Assembly (NCBI RefSeq): GCF_900091585.1
Contig: NZ_FMHT01000003.1
Location: forward strand, 4,641,501-4,705,500
Reading direction: 5' to 3'
Origin: Micromonospora nigra
GTDB lineage: Bacteria; Actinomycetota; Actinomycetes; Mycobacteriales; Micromonosporaceae
Length of the DNA stretch: 64,000 nt
The notes below the pieces were generated by a model. That model worked only from the letters and a program-made list of their open reading frames with translations. It was not told the DNA's origin and ran no database searches. Shown piece after piece: positions 56,473-64,000 of the stretch. The position numbers and the translations under genes are program-made. Position 1 is the stretch's first letter. Each line of letters opens with the position of its first letter.

Positions 56473-58005
56473 ATGACTACCGCAGCGGCGGGCAGCCCGC
56501 GCACCTACCAGGTGCGTACGTACGGCTGCCAGATGAACGTGCACGACTCCGAGCGCATCTCCGGCCTGCTCGAACAGGCCGGCTACGTCCGCGCGGGCGA
56601 GGCCGAGGACACCCCCGACGTGGTGGTGTTCAACACCTGCGCCGTCCGGGAGAACGCCGACAACCGGCTCTACGGCAACCTCGGTCACCTGCGCCCCGTG
56701 AAGAACAGGCACCCGGGGATGCAGATCGCGGTCGGTGGCTGCCTGGCCCAGAAGGACCGGGGCGACATCGTCCGCAAGGCCCCCTGGGTGGACGTGGTCT
56801 TCGGCACGCACAACATCGGCTCGCTGCCGGTGCTGCTGGAACGGGCGCGGCACAACGCAGCCGCCGAGGTGGAGATCCTCGAATCCCTCGACGTGTTCCC
56901 CTCGACGCTGCCCACCCGCCGCGAGTCGACGTACGCCGGCTGGGTGTCGATCTCCGTCGGCTGCAACAACACCTGCACGTTCTGCATCGTGCCCGCTCTG
57001 CGCGGCAAGGAGAAGGACCGCCGGCCCGGCGACATCCTCGCCGAGGTGCGCGCCCTGGTCGACGAGGGCGTGCTGGAGGTGACCCTGCTCGGGCAGAACG
57101 TCAACTCCTACGGCGTGGCGTTCGGCGACGCCGTCGAGCCGAACTGGAAGCGCAGCGGTGACCGGTCGGCGTTCGCCGAGCTGCTGCGGGCCTGCGGCGA
57201 CATCGACGGGCTGGAGCGGGTCCGGTTCACCAGCCCGCATCCGAAGGACTTCACCGACGACGTGATCGCCGCGATGGCCGAGACGCCGAACGTGTGCCAC
57301 TCGCTGCACATGCCGTTGCAGTCCGGCTCCGACGACGTGCTGCGCGCCATGCGCCGGTCCTACCGGTCGGAGCGCTACCTGGGGATCATCTCCAAGGTCC
57401 GGGCGGCGATGCCGGACGCGGCGATCACCACCGACATCATCGTCGGCTTCCCCGGCGAGACCGAGGCCGACTTCGAGCAGACCCTCGACGTGGTGCGGGA
57501 GGCCCGGTTCTCCTCGGCGTTCACGTTCCAGTACTCCAAGCGCCCCGGCACCCCCGCCGCCACCATGGAGGGGCAACTGCCCAAGCAGGTGGTGCAGGAG
57601 CGTTACGAGCGGCTGATCGCCTGCGTCGAGGAGATCACCTGGGCGGAGAACAGGAAGCTGGTGGGGGAGGCCGTCGAGGTGCTCGTCGCCGTCGGCGAGG
57701 GCCGCAAGGACGAGCGCACCGGTCGGCTGTCCGGCCGGGCCCGCGACGGTCGCCTCGTGCACTTCGACGCCGGGTCGTACGCCGGGTCGATCCGGCCGGG
57801 CGACATCGTGCACACCACCGTGACGTACGCCGCGCCACACCACCTCAACGCCGACGGCGAGCCGCTGTCGCACCGGCGTACCCGCGCCGGCGACGCCGCC
57901 GAGGCCGGCCGGGCCCCGCGTACCCCCGGGGTGTTGCTCGGTCTGCCCACGGTCGGTGCGCCGGCCGCGCCGCCCGCGCCGACGACCGGCTGCGCCGCCC
58001 ACTGA
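56473..58005 (+). CDS. miaB: tRNA-2-methylthio-N6-dimethylallyladenosine synthase MiaB
   Basis: A 510-residue radical-SAM methylthiotransferase acting on i6A37 of tRNA, the product of MiaA (also in this window). N-terminal UPF0004 domain with [28 protein letters not shown] and GGCLAQKD; radical-SAM cysteines in CNNTCTFC at about residues 164-171; then a C-terminal TRAM domain. QMNVHDSE distinguishes it from RimO. After the TRAM domain there is a Pro/Ala/Thr-rich tail of about 45 residues. ATG at 56473. Confidence 0.95.
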   Translation: MTTAAAGSPRTYQVRTYGCQMNVHDSERISGLLEQAGYVRAGEAEDTPDVVVFNTCAVRENADNRLYGNLGHLRPVKNRHPGMQIAVGGCLAQKDRGDIVRKAPWVDVVFGTHNIGSLPVLLERARHNAAAEVEILESLDVFPSTLPTRRESTYAGWVSISVGCNNTCTFCIVPALRGKEKDRRPGDILAEVRALVDEGVLEVTLLGQNVNSYGVAFGDAVEPNWKRSGDRSAFAELLRACGDIDGLERVRFTSPHPKDFTDDVIAAMAETPNVCHSLHMPLQSGSDDVLRAMRRSYRSERYLGIISKVRAAMPDAAITTDIIVGFPGETEADFEQTLDVVREARFSSAFTFQYSKRPGTPAATMEGQLPKQVVQERYERLIACVEEITWAENRKLVGEAVEVLVAVGEGRKDERTGRLSGRARDGRLVHFDAGSYAGSIRPGDIVHTTVTYAAPHHLNADGEPLSHRRTRAGDAAEAGRAPRTPGVLLGLPTVGAPAAPPAPTTGCAAH

Positions 58006-58009
58006 CGCA

Positions 58010-58044
58010 GGTCGGGGCCCGCCGACGCGCGGCGGACCCCGACC
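58010..58044. terminator. Bidirectional hairpin terminator after miaB
   Basis: An 8-bp outer stem (58010-58017 with 58037-58044), a single C-A mismatch, a 6-bp inner stem and 5-base loop, between the convergent miaB and pectate lyase genes. Confidence 0.75.
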
Positions 58045-58050
58045 GCAGGG

Positions 58051-59460
58051 TCAGACCGAGATCCGGCCGGCGCCCGCGCCGCCCGTCACGATCGACTTGA
58101 CGCTGCTCGCGCTGTCCAGGGTGTACGGGTACGGAATGCCGGCGACGCTGCCGCCGGTCTGCCCGCCGCCCGAGTTGACGAAGTGGTTGTTGCGGGCCAC
58201 GAGCGAGCCCGGCCCGGAGCTGCCCTCGCCGAGGTGGTACGGGTCGGGGGTGTTCTCGAAGTAGTTGCCCTCGACCAGCACCCCGGCGTTCATCGTGGAG
58301 GCCACGCCGTAGCCGCGCACGTTGCCGTAGTAGTTGTTGTAGACGTGCACCGGGTTGCCGAAGCGGACCCGCGGGTTGCGCTGGTTGCTGCCGTCGAACC
58401 AGTTGTGGTGGTAGGTCACCCGCAGGTGCCCGACGTCCTGGCTGGCGTTGCTGTCGCTGTGCCCGAGCAGCATCGCCTTGTCGTGGCTGTGGACCCGGTT
58501 CCACGACACCGTGACGAAGTCGGAGCCACGCTTGATGTCGACCGCGCCGTCGTAGCCGTCGGTGAAGGTGTTGTGGTCGATCCAGACGTTGGTGGCCGAC
58601 TGCTCGACGTTGATCGCGTCGTCGTCCCAGTTGCGGAAGGTCAGGTTCCGCACGATGACGTTGCGGTCGCCGTTGATGGTGAAGCCGCAGCCGGCGATGG
58701 TGGCGCCCGCGTTGCCGAGGATGGTCTTGTTGGACCGCACCCGCAGCATTCCGGAGCAGTTGATGGTGCCGGAGACCCGGATCACCGACGCGCTGCTGGA
58801 GCCGAGCGCGCTGCTCAGCGCCGAGGCGGTGGACACGGTGGTGACAGCGGAGTTGCCGCCGCCGGTGGTGCCGCCGTTCTGGGTGGCCCAGCCCACCAGC
58901 CCGGTGCTCGGCGGCGGGGGATTGGTGCCGCCCCCGATCTTGATCATCTGCCACTGCTGGTTGTAGCCGTCGAGGTCGGCGTACTGGGAGACCATGCCAC
59001 CGTCGGCGGTGGACCACTCCCACAGGTCGAGGGCCTTGCCGCTGTGCCGGTTGATGAACCGCACGTAGCCGCCTGCGGAGTCCTTCAGCGTGAAGTGCTG
59101 CCGGGTGTCGCTGCTCGCCGTGACCTGGGTGACCTGCACCCCGTCGTTGACGTTGGGCACGGACACGACCTTGCCGGAGTGCCGGTTGCGCAGCTGGTAG
59201 TAGCCGTTGCCCACGTCGACGAACTGGAACTGCTGGTTGTTGCCGTCAGTCCGGCTGAACTGCCGGATCTCGCCGCCGTCGGCGGTGGACCACTCCCACA
59301 GGTCCATCGCCTTGCCGCTGTGCCGGTTGACGAACACGTAGTGGGCGCTGGTGTCGACGGTGGCCGCCTCGGCGGGGGCCACCGTCACGGCGACGGCCGC
59401 CACGGGTACCGCGAACACTGCCGCGGCCAGGGCCGCCAGCCTACGCTTGACTGTTTGCAC
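58051..59460 (-). CDS. Secreted PL1 pectate lyase with N-terminal beta-trefoil domain
   Basis: A 469-residue secreted enzyme cleaving polygalacturonate by beta-elimination. Signal peptide 1-33 (cleavage near AEAA). Residues 38-175 form a ricin-type beta-trefoil with three repeats of VNRHSGKAMDLWEWS-like sequence. After a Gly/Pro linker the PL1 right-handed beta helix runs 188-469. WIDHNTFTDGYDGAVDIKRGSDFVTVSW carries the calcium-binding Asp residues and NPRVRFG (362-368) the catalytic Arg364. Two palindromic operator candidates lie 270-340 bp upstream. Confidence 0.93.
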   Translation of the reverse strand: MQTVKRRLAALAAAVFAVPVAAVAVTVAPAEAATVDTSAHYVFVNRHSGKAMDLWEWSTADGGEIRQFSRTDGNNQQFQFVDVGNGYYQLRNRHSGKVVSVPNVNDGVQVTQVTASSDTRQHFTLKDSAGGYVRFINRHSGKALDLWEWSTADGGMVSQYADLDGYNQQWQMIKIGGGTNPPPPSTGLVGWATQNGGTTGGGNSAVTTVSTASALSSALGSSSASVIRVSGTINCSGMLRVRSNKTILGNAGATIAGCGFTINGDRNVIVRNLTFRNWDDDAINVEQSATNVWIDHNTFTDGYDGAVDIKRGSDFVTVSWNRVHSHDKAMLLGHSDSNASQDVGHLRVTYHHNWFDGSNQRNPRVRFGNPVHVYNNYYGNVRGYGVASTMNAGVLVEGNYFENTPDPYHLGEGSSGPGSLVARNNHFVNSGGGQTGGSVAGIPYPYTLDSASSVKSIVTGGAGAGRISV

Positions 59461-59733
59461 GCTGGATTCTCCTCATCCTGCGGAGGAACAGGGACGGTTG
59501 GTGCGTGTCGTGCGCCACGCAACGCTTTTCCGGGCTGCCCGGACGCGGACCCGTGACGCGGGCCGCCGCGACGGGCCGGTGGTGGTACGACGCGGTGGCG
59601 CAGGTGTGGTCGGCGGGGGGCGGTCCCGCGACCCGACGCTGCCGTTGCCCAGCGGAAGCGTTGCGGTGGTGCTCGCCGGATGTGCCCTGCCGGTGGATGG
59701 ATGGAATCGGCTCCCCGCGCCCGCCAAGGGATC

Positions 59734-59747
59734 GGCAAGCGCTTTCC
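59734..59747. promoter_or_regulatory. LacI-family operator candidate for the pectate lyase gene
   Basis: GGCAAGCGCTTTCC is a near-perfect palindrome around AGCGCT, the core of operators bound by LacI-type sugar regulators in actinomycetes. It lies about 274 bp upstream of the pectate lyase ATG in the otherwise gene-free stretch 59461-60077. Confidence 0.55.
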
Positions 59748-59786
59748 CGATGGAAGCACAGACGTGCTTCGACTTAAAGGCTGAGT

Positions 59787-59800
59787 TGTTAGCGTTATCA
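59787..59800. promoter_or_regulatory. Second operator-like site upstream of the pectate lyase gene
   Basis: TGTTAGCGTTATCA resembles TGTTAGCGCTAACA, another LacI-family operator form, with two mismatched positions. It lies 40 bp from the first site within the AT-richest part of the gap, where the promoter is expected. Confidence 0.4.
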
Positions 59801-59964
59801 TCGACCTCGCCGACGCCGACGCCGACGCCGCCTCGGCCCCGACGCCGCCTCGGCCCCGACCCCACGGGCCCGTGGCCGCCGTGGGATCGGTCAGTCCGAG
59901 GACCGCGTCCGCCGCCACGGCAACCCGCGCGCCGGGACATCCCGGGCTCAGGTCACCGCCGGAA

Positions 59965-60007
59965 CGTCAGGACCCCCGCGCCCGAAGCGGGCACAGGGGT
60001 CCTGACG
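59965..60007. terminator. Hairpin terminator of the DUF349 gene
   Basis: A perfect 12-bp outer stem (59965-59976 with 59996-60007) with a further CCCG/CGGG stem inside, about 70 bp after the stop of the minus-strand DUF349 gene. Confidence 0.75.
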
Positions 60008-60077
60008 TGGTGCGGCAGCAGGCTGCCGACCGTGTCGTTGCTCGGTCAGCGCCGCGCCCTGCTCGGGCGCGGCGGAC

Positions 60078-61286
60078 TCAGCCGGCCTGCTCGGCGAGCT
60101 GGAGGAACTGCCGCTTGGACTCCAGGGCCCGCTCGGCCTCCTTGACCCGCCGTGCGTCGCCGGCGGCCTGGGCCCGGCTCAGGCGCTCCTCGGCCTCCGC
60201 GACCTGGGTCCGCATCTGGGCCAGCAGGGGGTTGTCCTCCTTGCTGGTGCGCCGCCACGCCGAGTCCATGACCTCACGGACCTTCTCGTCGACGGCGCGC
60301 AGCCGGCGCTCCAGTCCCGTGGCGGCCTCCCGGGGCACCCGACCGGCCTCGTGCCACTGCGCCTGGATCTCGCGCAGCTTGGCCTGGGAGCCCTTCGGGT
60401 CGGCGTCGACGTCCAGCGCCTCGGCCTCGGCCAGCAGGGCCTGCTTGCGCTCCAGGTTGGCGCGCTGCTCGTTGTCCCGCGCGGAGAAGACCTCGCTGCG
60501 CCGGGTGAAGAACTCGTCCTGCGCGGCCCGGAACCGTTCCCAGAGCTTCTGCTCCGCCTCCTTGGAGGCGCGCGGCGCGGCCTTCCACTGGTTCATCAGC
60601 TCCTTGAGCTGATTGGCGGTGATCGCCCAGTCGGTCGAGTCCTTCAGCTTCTCGGCCTCGGCGACCAACTCCTCCTTGACCGTCTGGGCCTGCTTGCGCT
60701 GCGCGTCCAGGGAGGCGAAGTGGGCACCCCGGCGGCGGGTGAACCCGTCCCGGGCGGCGGCGAACCGCTTCCACAGCTCACCGTCGGTCTTCTTGTCGAC
60801 CCCCCGGATGGTCTTCCACTCGTCGAGGATCTCCTTGAGCCGGTCCCCGGCGGTCTTCCAGCCGGTGGACTCGGCAGCGAGCGTCTCCGCCTCCTCGACC
60901 AGGGCGGTCTTGCGTGCGAGCGCCTCCGTGCGGGCGGCCTCCTTCGCGGCCTTCGCCTGTCCGGCCTTCTCCTCCGCCACGATGGCGAGCTTGTCCAGCC
61001 GGGCGGCGAGTGCGTCGAGATCGCCGACGACGTGCGCCTCGGCCAGCGAGGCGCGGATCCGGCGGATCGTGGTCAGGGAGTGGCCGGCATCCGCCGCACC
61101 CGAGTTGAGCCGGGCCTCGGTGAGATTCACCTCGGTCACCAGGTCGGCGTAGCGGCGGGCGAAGTGTGCCAGGCCCTCCTCCGGCGCTCCCGCCTGCCAG
61201 GATCCGACCACCCGCTCGCCCTCGGCGGTCTTCACGTACACGGTGCCGTCCGCGTCCACCCGTCCGAAGGCAGTCCAGTCGCTCAT
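60078..61286 (-). CDS. DUF349 repeat protein
   Basis: A 402-residue soluble, highly helical protein. After a small beta-rich start (MSDWTAFGRVDADGTVYVKT) there are four DUF349-like repeats, each with a W-K/H plus K-x2-D-E-x-LW-x-RF-type pattern (for example GELWKRFAAARDGFTRRRGAHF and QKLWERFRAAQDEFFTRRSEVF). The charged coiled coil makes up the rest. DUF349 proteins are widespread in actinobacteria. Function unknown; roles with ribosomes or RNA have been suggested by context elsewhere. ATG at 61286. Confidence 0.88.
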   Translation of the reverse strand: MSDWTAFGRVDADGTVYVKTAEGERVVGSWQAGAPEEGLAHFARRYADLVTEVNLTEARLNSGAADAGHSLTTIRRIRASLAEAHVVGDLDALAARLDKLAIVAEEKAGQAKAAKEAARTEALARKTALVEEAETLAAESTGWKTAGDRLKEILDEWKTIRGVDKKTDGELWKRFAAARDGFTRRRGAHFASLDAQRKQAQTVKEELVAEAEKLKDSTDWAITANQLKELMNQWKAAPRASKEAEQKLWERFRAAQDEFFTRRSEVFSARDNEQRANLERKQALLAEAEALDVDADPKGSQAKLREIQAQWHEAGRVPREAATGLERRLRAVDEKVREVMDSAWRRTSKEDNPLLAQMRTQVAEAEERLSRAQAAGDARRVKEAERALESKRQFLQLAEQAG

Positions 61287-61481
61287 GTGCCCATCCTCGT
61301 TCTCCCGGCGTCGCGGGAGTCCCCCCGCGATCGCCGCCACCGCGCAGCAAAGTTTTCCCCGGGCATTGTCACAGGTCTGCCCCGGTCCGCGTCGAGCGCC
61401 TATCGCCGACCGTGACCATACGGTGTCCTAGCGCCTGCCGGCACGCTTCGATCGGCGTGCCACATTTCGCCGTACGTCGTA

Positions 61482-61496
61482 CCGTACAATGTACGG
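61482..61496. promoter_or_regulatory. Perfect palindrome overlapping the -10 box of the SnoaL-like gene
   Basis: CCGTACAATGTACGG is a 15-bp odd-centred perfect palindrome that contains TACAAT (61485-61490), a near-consensus -10. More GTAC half-sites (CGTACG at 61471-61476, CGTACC) lie upstream. A TetR-like repressor here would block RNA polymerase directly. Confidence 0.6.
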
Positions 61497-61536
61497 AAGC
61501 GGTGTTCCGGCGCGCGGGCACCGCCGAGGAGGAAAG

Positions 61537-61986
61537 ATGACACAGTCGCAGACCACGCTCCTGCCCCCGGCCGACGCCGGATACTCGCCCACCGCAGAGG
61601 ACCTGGCAACGCTCGACGAGTGGTTCCGGCGCTACGACGAACTGGCTGGCGCAGGTGACGTCGAGGGCACCGCCGACCTGGCGATGTTCCCGCTCAACAC
61701 GGTCACCGACGACGCCGCGGGCGAGGGGTCGGCCCGCCAGCTCACCCGCGCCGACTACCTGCGGACGATGGGCGGGGTGCTCGGCGGCGGCGGCGACCTG
61801 ACCATGTCGAGCCGACGGACGCCACACTTCCTCACCGCCAGCCTGGTGGTCGTCTTCACCGACGCGGAGTTCACCATCGACGGGGTCACCCAGCGGGTTC
61901 GCTACGCCGACCTGCTGGTCAGGACCGGCGGCCAGTGGCGCTTCCAGACGATGATCCAGGGCGGTTGGGGCGACCAGCAGGGCTGA
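61537..61986 (+). CDS. SnoaL/NTF2-like protein
   Basis: A 149-residue cone-shaped NTF2-fold protein: LDEWFRRYDELAGAGDVEGTADLAMFPLNTVTDD is the helical start and VRYADLLVRTGGQWRFQTMIQGGWG the closing beta strands, as in SnoaL-like proteins. Such proteins may be isomerases, ligand-binding partners or polyketide cyclases. GAGGAGGAAAG before ATG 61537 is the best ribosome-binding site of this part. The promoter palindrome suggests tight, ligand-responsive control. Confidence 0.78.
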   Translation: MTQSQTTLLPPADAGYSPTAEDLATLDEWFRRYDELAGAGDVEGTADLAMFPLNTVTDDAAGEGSARQLTRADYLRTMGGVLGGGGDLTMSSRRTPHFLTASLVVVFTDAEFTIDGVTQRVRYADLLVRTGGQWRFQTMIQGGWGDQQG

Positions 61987-62101
61987 ACCACGGGGCCGGG
62001 CCGGGGCGCACCACCCCGGCCCGGCCCGGCCATCCCGGCCCGGCCCTCCACCAGCACCAGCCCTCCCACCGGCACCGGTACCGGACCGCTACGGTTGCTC
62101 C

Positions 62102-62821
62102 GTGCCTCTGGTCGCCGCCGCCGTCTGCCCCCACCCGCCCCTGCTCGTGCCCGAGGTGGCCGGTGCCGCCGCCGCGGAACTGGACGACCTGCGCGCCGCC
62201 TGCGACAGCGCGCTCACCCGTCTGCTCGCGGCGCAACCGGACGACCTGCTCCTCGTCGGCGCCGGCCCGGAGACGACGGCCTTCAGCGCGGCCGACCACG
62301 GCTCGCTGCGGCCCTACGGCGTCGACCGGGCGGTCCGGCTGTGGAAGACCACCTGCGCCGGCTCCGAACGGCTCCCGCTCAGCCTCACCATCGGTGCCTG
62401 GCTGGTCGGGCGCACCGGCACCGAGTTGCCCCGGCTGGCCCGGTCCGTGGCCGCCGACGCCCCGCCGTCGCAGTGCGCGGCGCTCGGCGCGGATCTCGTG
62501 CACCGGGCCGAGCGCCGTACCGCCCTGCTGGTGCTCGGGGACGGGTCGGCCTGCCGGGGCGAGAAGTCCCCCGGCTACGCCGACCCGCGCGCCGAGGCGT
62601 ACGACGACGGGGTCGCCCGGGCCCTGGCCGACGCGGACGCCGACGCCCTGCTCGGCCTGGACGAGGTTGTGTCGGCGCAGCTCAAGGCCGCCGGACGGGC
62701 GCCCTGGCAGGTGCTGGCCGGCGCGGTCCGCGCGGTGGGTGGCGACTGGCGCGGCGAGTTGCTGCACCACACGGCGCCCTACGGCGTCGCCTACCTCGTG
62801 GCCTGCTGGGAGCCGGCGTGA
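62102..62821 (+). CDS. Class III extradiol dioxygenase LigB-like protein
   Basis: A 239-residue protein with the LigB-like fold: AAAVCPHPPLLVPEVAG at the start with a conserved His, SADHGSL and a C-terminal YGVAYLVACWEP strand. A homologous gene is often found between miaB and miaA in actinobacteria; its natural reaction is unknown. Not all metal ligands of true dioxygenases can be identified, so a non-enzymatic role is possible. GTG start at 62102; the stop overlaps the miaA GTG. Confidence 0.78.
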   Translation: MPLVAAAVCPHPPLLVPEVAGAAAAELDDLRAACDSALTRLLAAQPDDLLLVGAGPETTAFSAADHGSLRPYGVDRAVRLWKTTCAGSERLPLSLTIGAWLVGRTGTELPRLARSVAADAPPSQCAALGADLVHRAERRTALLVLGDGSACRGEKSPGYADPRAEAYDDGVARALADADADALLGLDEVVSAQLKAAGRAPWQVLAGAVRAVGGDWRGELLHHTAPYGVAYLVACWEPA

Positions 62822-63759
62822 CCGGCCCCACCGGGGCAGCCGTCGGGGGGCCGCCCACGGTCGTCGCCGTCGTCGGGCCGACCGCCGCCGGCAAGTCGGC
62901 CCTGAGCATCGCCCTGGCGCACGCCCTGCACGGCGAGGTGGTCAACGCCGACTCGATGCAGCTCTACCGGGGCATGGACATCGGCACCGCCAAGCTCACC
63001 CCCGCCGAGCGCGGGGCCGTGCCCCACCATCTGCTCGACATCTGGGCGGTCACCGAGCCCGCCAGCGTCGCGCAGTACCAGCGGCTGGCCCGTGCGGCCA
63101 TCGACGACATCCTGCGTCGCGGGCGGGTGCCGCTGCTCGTCGGCGGCTCCGGTCTGTACGTGCGGGCCGTGCTGGAGCGGTTCGAGTTTCCGGGCACCGA
63201 CCCGGCCGTCCGCGAACGGCTGGAGCGCGAGCTGGCCGACGCCGGGCCGGCCCCGCTGTACGCCCGGCTGCGGGCTGCCGACCCGGACGCGGCGGCCGGC
63301 ATCCTGCCGGGCAACGGCCGGCGGATCGTCCGGGCGTTGGAGGTCATCGAGCTGACCGGGGCGCCGTTCACGGCGTCGCTGCCCGAGCCCGCGCCGCACT
63401 ACCCGGCGGTGCAGATCGGCGTCGACCTGGACACCGCGCTGCTCGACGAGCGGATCGCGCTGCGCGTCGACCGGATGTGGGCCGACGGCCTGGTCGCCGA
63501 GACCCGCGAGCTGGTCGGGCAGGGCCTGCCAGAGGGGCGTACCGCCAGCCGGGCCCTCGGGTACCAGCAGGTCCTGCGGTTCCTCGCCGGCGAGCTGACC
63601 GAGGCGCAGGCACACGACGAGACCGTCCGGGCCACCCGCCGCTTCGTCCGCCGGCAACGTTCCTGGTTCCGCCGCGACCCGCGGATCCACTGGTTCGACG
63701 CGGCCTCACCCACCCTGGTGACCGATGCCCTGAAGGTGGCTGAGGCCGCTACGCGATGA
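62818..63759 (+). CDS. miaA: tRNA dimethylallyltransferase MiaA
   Basis: A 313-residue enzyme that adds the dimethylallyl group to A37 of tRNAs reading UNN codons, giving the substrate of MiaB. P-loop GPTAAGKS (about residues 21-28), [19 protein letters not shown], and PHHLLDI follow the family order, with [10 protein letters not shown] and [14 protein letters not shown] motif ([11 protein letters not shown]) near the C-terminus. GTG at 62818 overlaps the LigB-like gene by four bases. dapF begins eight bases after its stop. Confidence 0.95.
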   Translation: MTGPTGAAVGGPPTVVAVVGPTAAGKSALSIALAHALHGEVVNADSMQLYRGMDIGTAKLTPAERGAVPHHLLDIWAVTEPASVAQYQRLARAAIDDILRRGRVPLLVGGSGLYVRAVLERFEFPGTDPAVRERLERELADAGPAPLYARLRAADPDAAAGILPGNGRRIVRALEVIELTGAPFTASLPEPAPHYPAVQIGVDLDTALLDERIALRVDRMWADGLVAETRELVGQGLPEGRTASRALGYQQVLRFLAGELTEAQAHDETVRATRRFVRRQRSWFRRDPRIHWFDAASPTLVTDALKVAEAATR

Positions 63760-63766
63760 TGGGGGC

Positions 63767-64000
63767 GTGGAGTTCACCAAGGGGCACGGCACCGGCAACG
63801 ACTTCGTGATCCTGCCCGACCCGGACGGCGCGCTCGATCTGAGCCCCGACCTGGTCGCGGCGATCTGTGACCGGCGACGCGGCATCGGTGCGGACGGCGT
63901 GCTGCGGGTGGTGAGGGCGGCCCGGCACCCCGAGGGGGTCGCCCTGGCGGGCGAGGCCGAGTGGTTCATGGACTACTGGAACTCCGACGGCTCGTTCGCC
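63767..64000 (+). CDS. dapF: Diaminopimelate epimerase, 3' end outside window
   Basis: The first 78 codons. [16 protein letters not shown] and [13 protein letters not shown] are the N-terminal signatures of DapF, and MDYWNSDGS is the conserved asparagine segment before the first catalytic cysteine, which lies beyond the window. The enzyme makes meso-diaminopimelate for lysine and peptidoglycan. The miaA-dapF order is standard in actinobacteria. GTG start after GGGGGC. Confidence 0.93.
   Translation, partial: MEFTKGHGTGNDFVILPDPDGALDLSPDLVAAICDRRRGIGADGVLRVVRAARHPEGVALAGEAEWFMDYWNSDGSFA

Noticed and set aside
59473..59940. 155-codon minus-strand frame upstream of the pectate lyase
   Set aside because: It passes through both operator-like sites and a GCCGAC simple repeat, and has no domain or start signal.

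Overview
The window reads as a very GC-rich actinomycete chromosome, most likely a member of the Micromonosporaceae (Micromonospora-like). The reasons are strongly GC-biased third codon positions, many GTG starts, GTGA/ATGA stop-start overlaps, secreted xylanase and pectate lyase with carbohydrate-binding modules, and a housekeeping gene order (ftsK, pgsA, clgR, pspA ... recA, recX ... miaB, miaA, dapF) that is known from other actinobacteria. The taxon is inferred from content only.

Layout. 1-3 kb: the end of a secreted S1 protease and two coupled YbjN-domain genes. 3.1-12.9 kb: conserved core with ftsK, a small membrane protein, an SMR (Gdx-like) exporter, an ornithine cyclodeaminase homologue, rimO-pgsA, a cinA-type amidase and the envelope-stress module clgR-pspA-pspM. 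12.9-28.5 kb: accessory stretch with a large multicopper-oxidase-fold protein that has lost most copper ligands, nei2, a secreted SH3-type protein, a GH10 xylanase with an elaborate operator region, a soxR pseudogene, a SAM hydrolase, a lipoprotein and a frameshifted lhr helicase. 28.8-34.9 kb: a complete mrp (mnh) cation/proton antiporter operon, A(B)-C-D-E-F-G. 35-45 kb: two CNNM/CorC proteins with a Spo0M protein, a LysE exporter, a divergent PNPOx/MocR pair, udgX, an acyl-CoA dehydrogenase, an MFS transporter and a DUF3046 protein. 45.3-50.5 kb: recA interrupted by a 364-residue intein, recX and rny. 50.7-54.1 kb: gluABCD-type amino-acid importer. 54.3-64 kb: selD, an orphan gene, a DUF2277 gene, miaB, pectate lyase, a DUF349 protein, a SnoaL-like protein, a LigB-like protein, miaA and the start of dapF.

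How the parts fit. DNA maintenance runs through the window: ftsK, lhr/nei2, udgX, recA/recX (with a LexA-like box). RNA modification and turnover is covered by rimO, miaB, miaA and rny. Envelope homeostasis is covered by clgR-pspA-pspM, pgsA and mrp. The polysaccharide-degrading genes each carry their own repressor-type operators: three CGAAACT iterons plus a perfect palindrome for the xylanase, and a GCAAGCGCTTTC-type LacI site for the pectate lyase.

Strongest unusual observations: (1) the copper-ligand-less oxidase fused to fibronectin domains; (2) the RecA intein at residue 205 with intact LAGLIDADG motifs; (3) three apparent single-base frame disruptions (lhr, the 3' end of mrpA, soxR), which raise the question of decay versus sequencing error; (4) several AT-rich or palindromic promoter-operator segments, including apparently leaderless starts.
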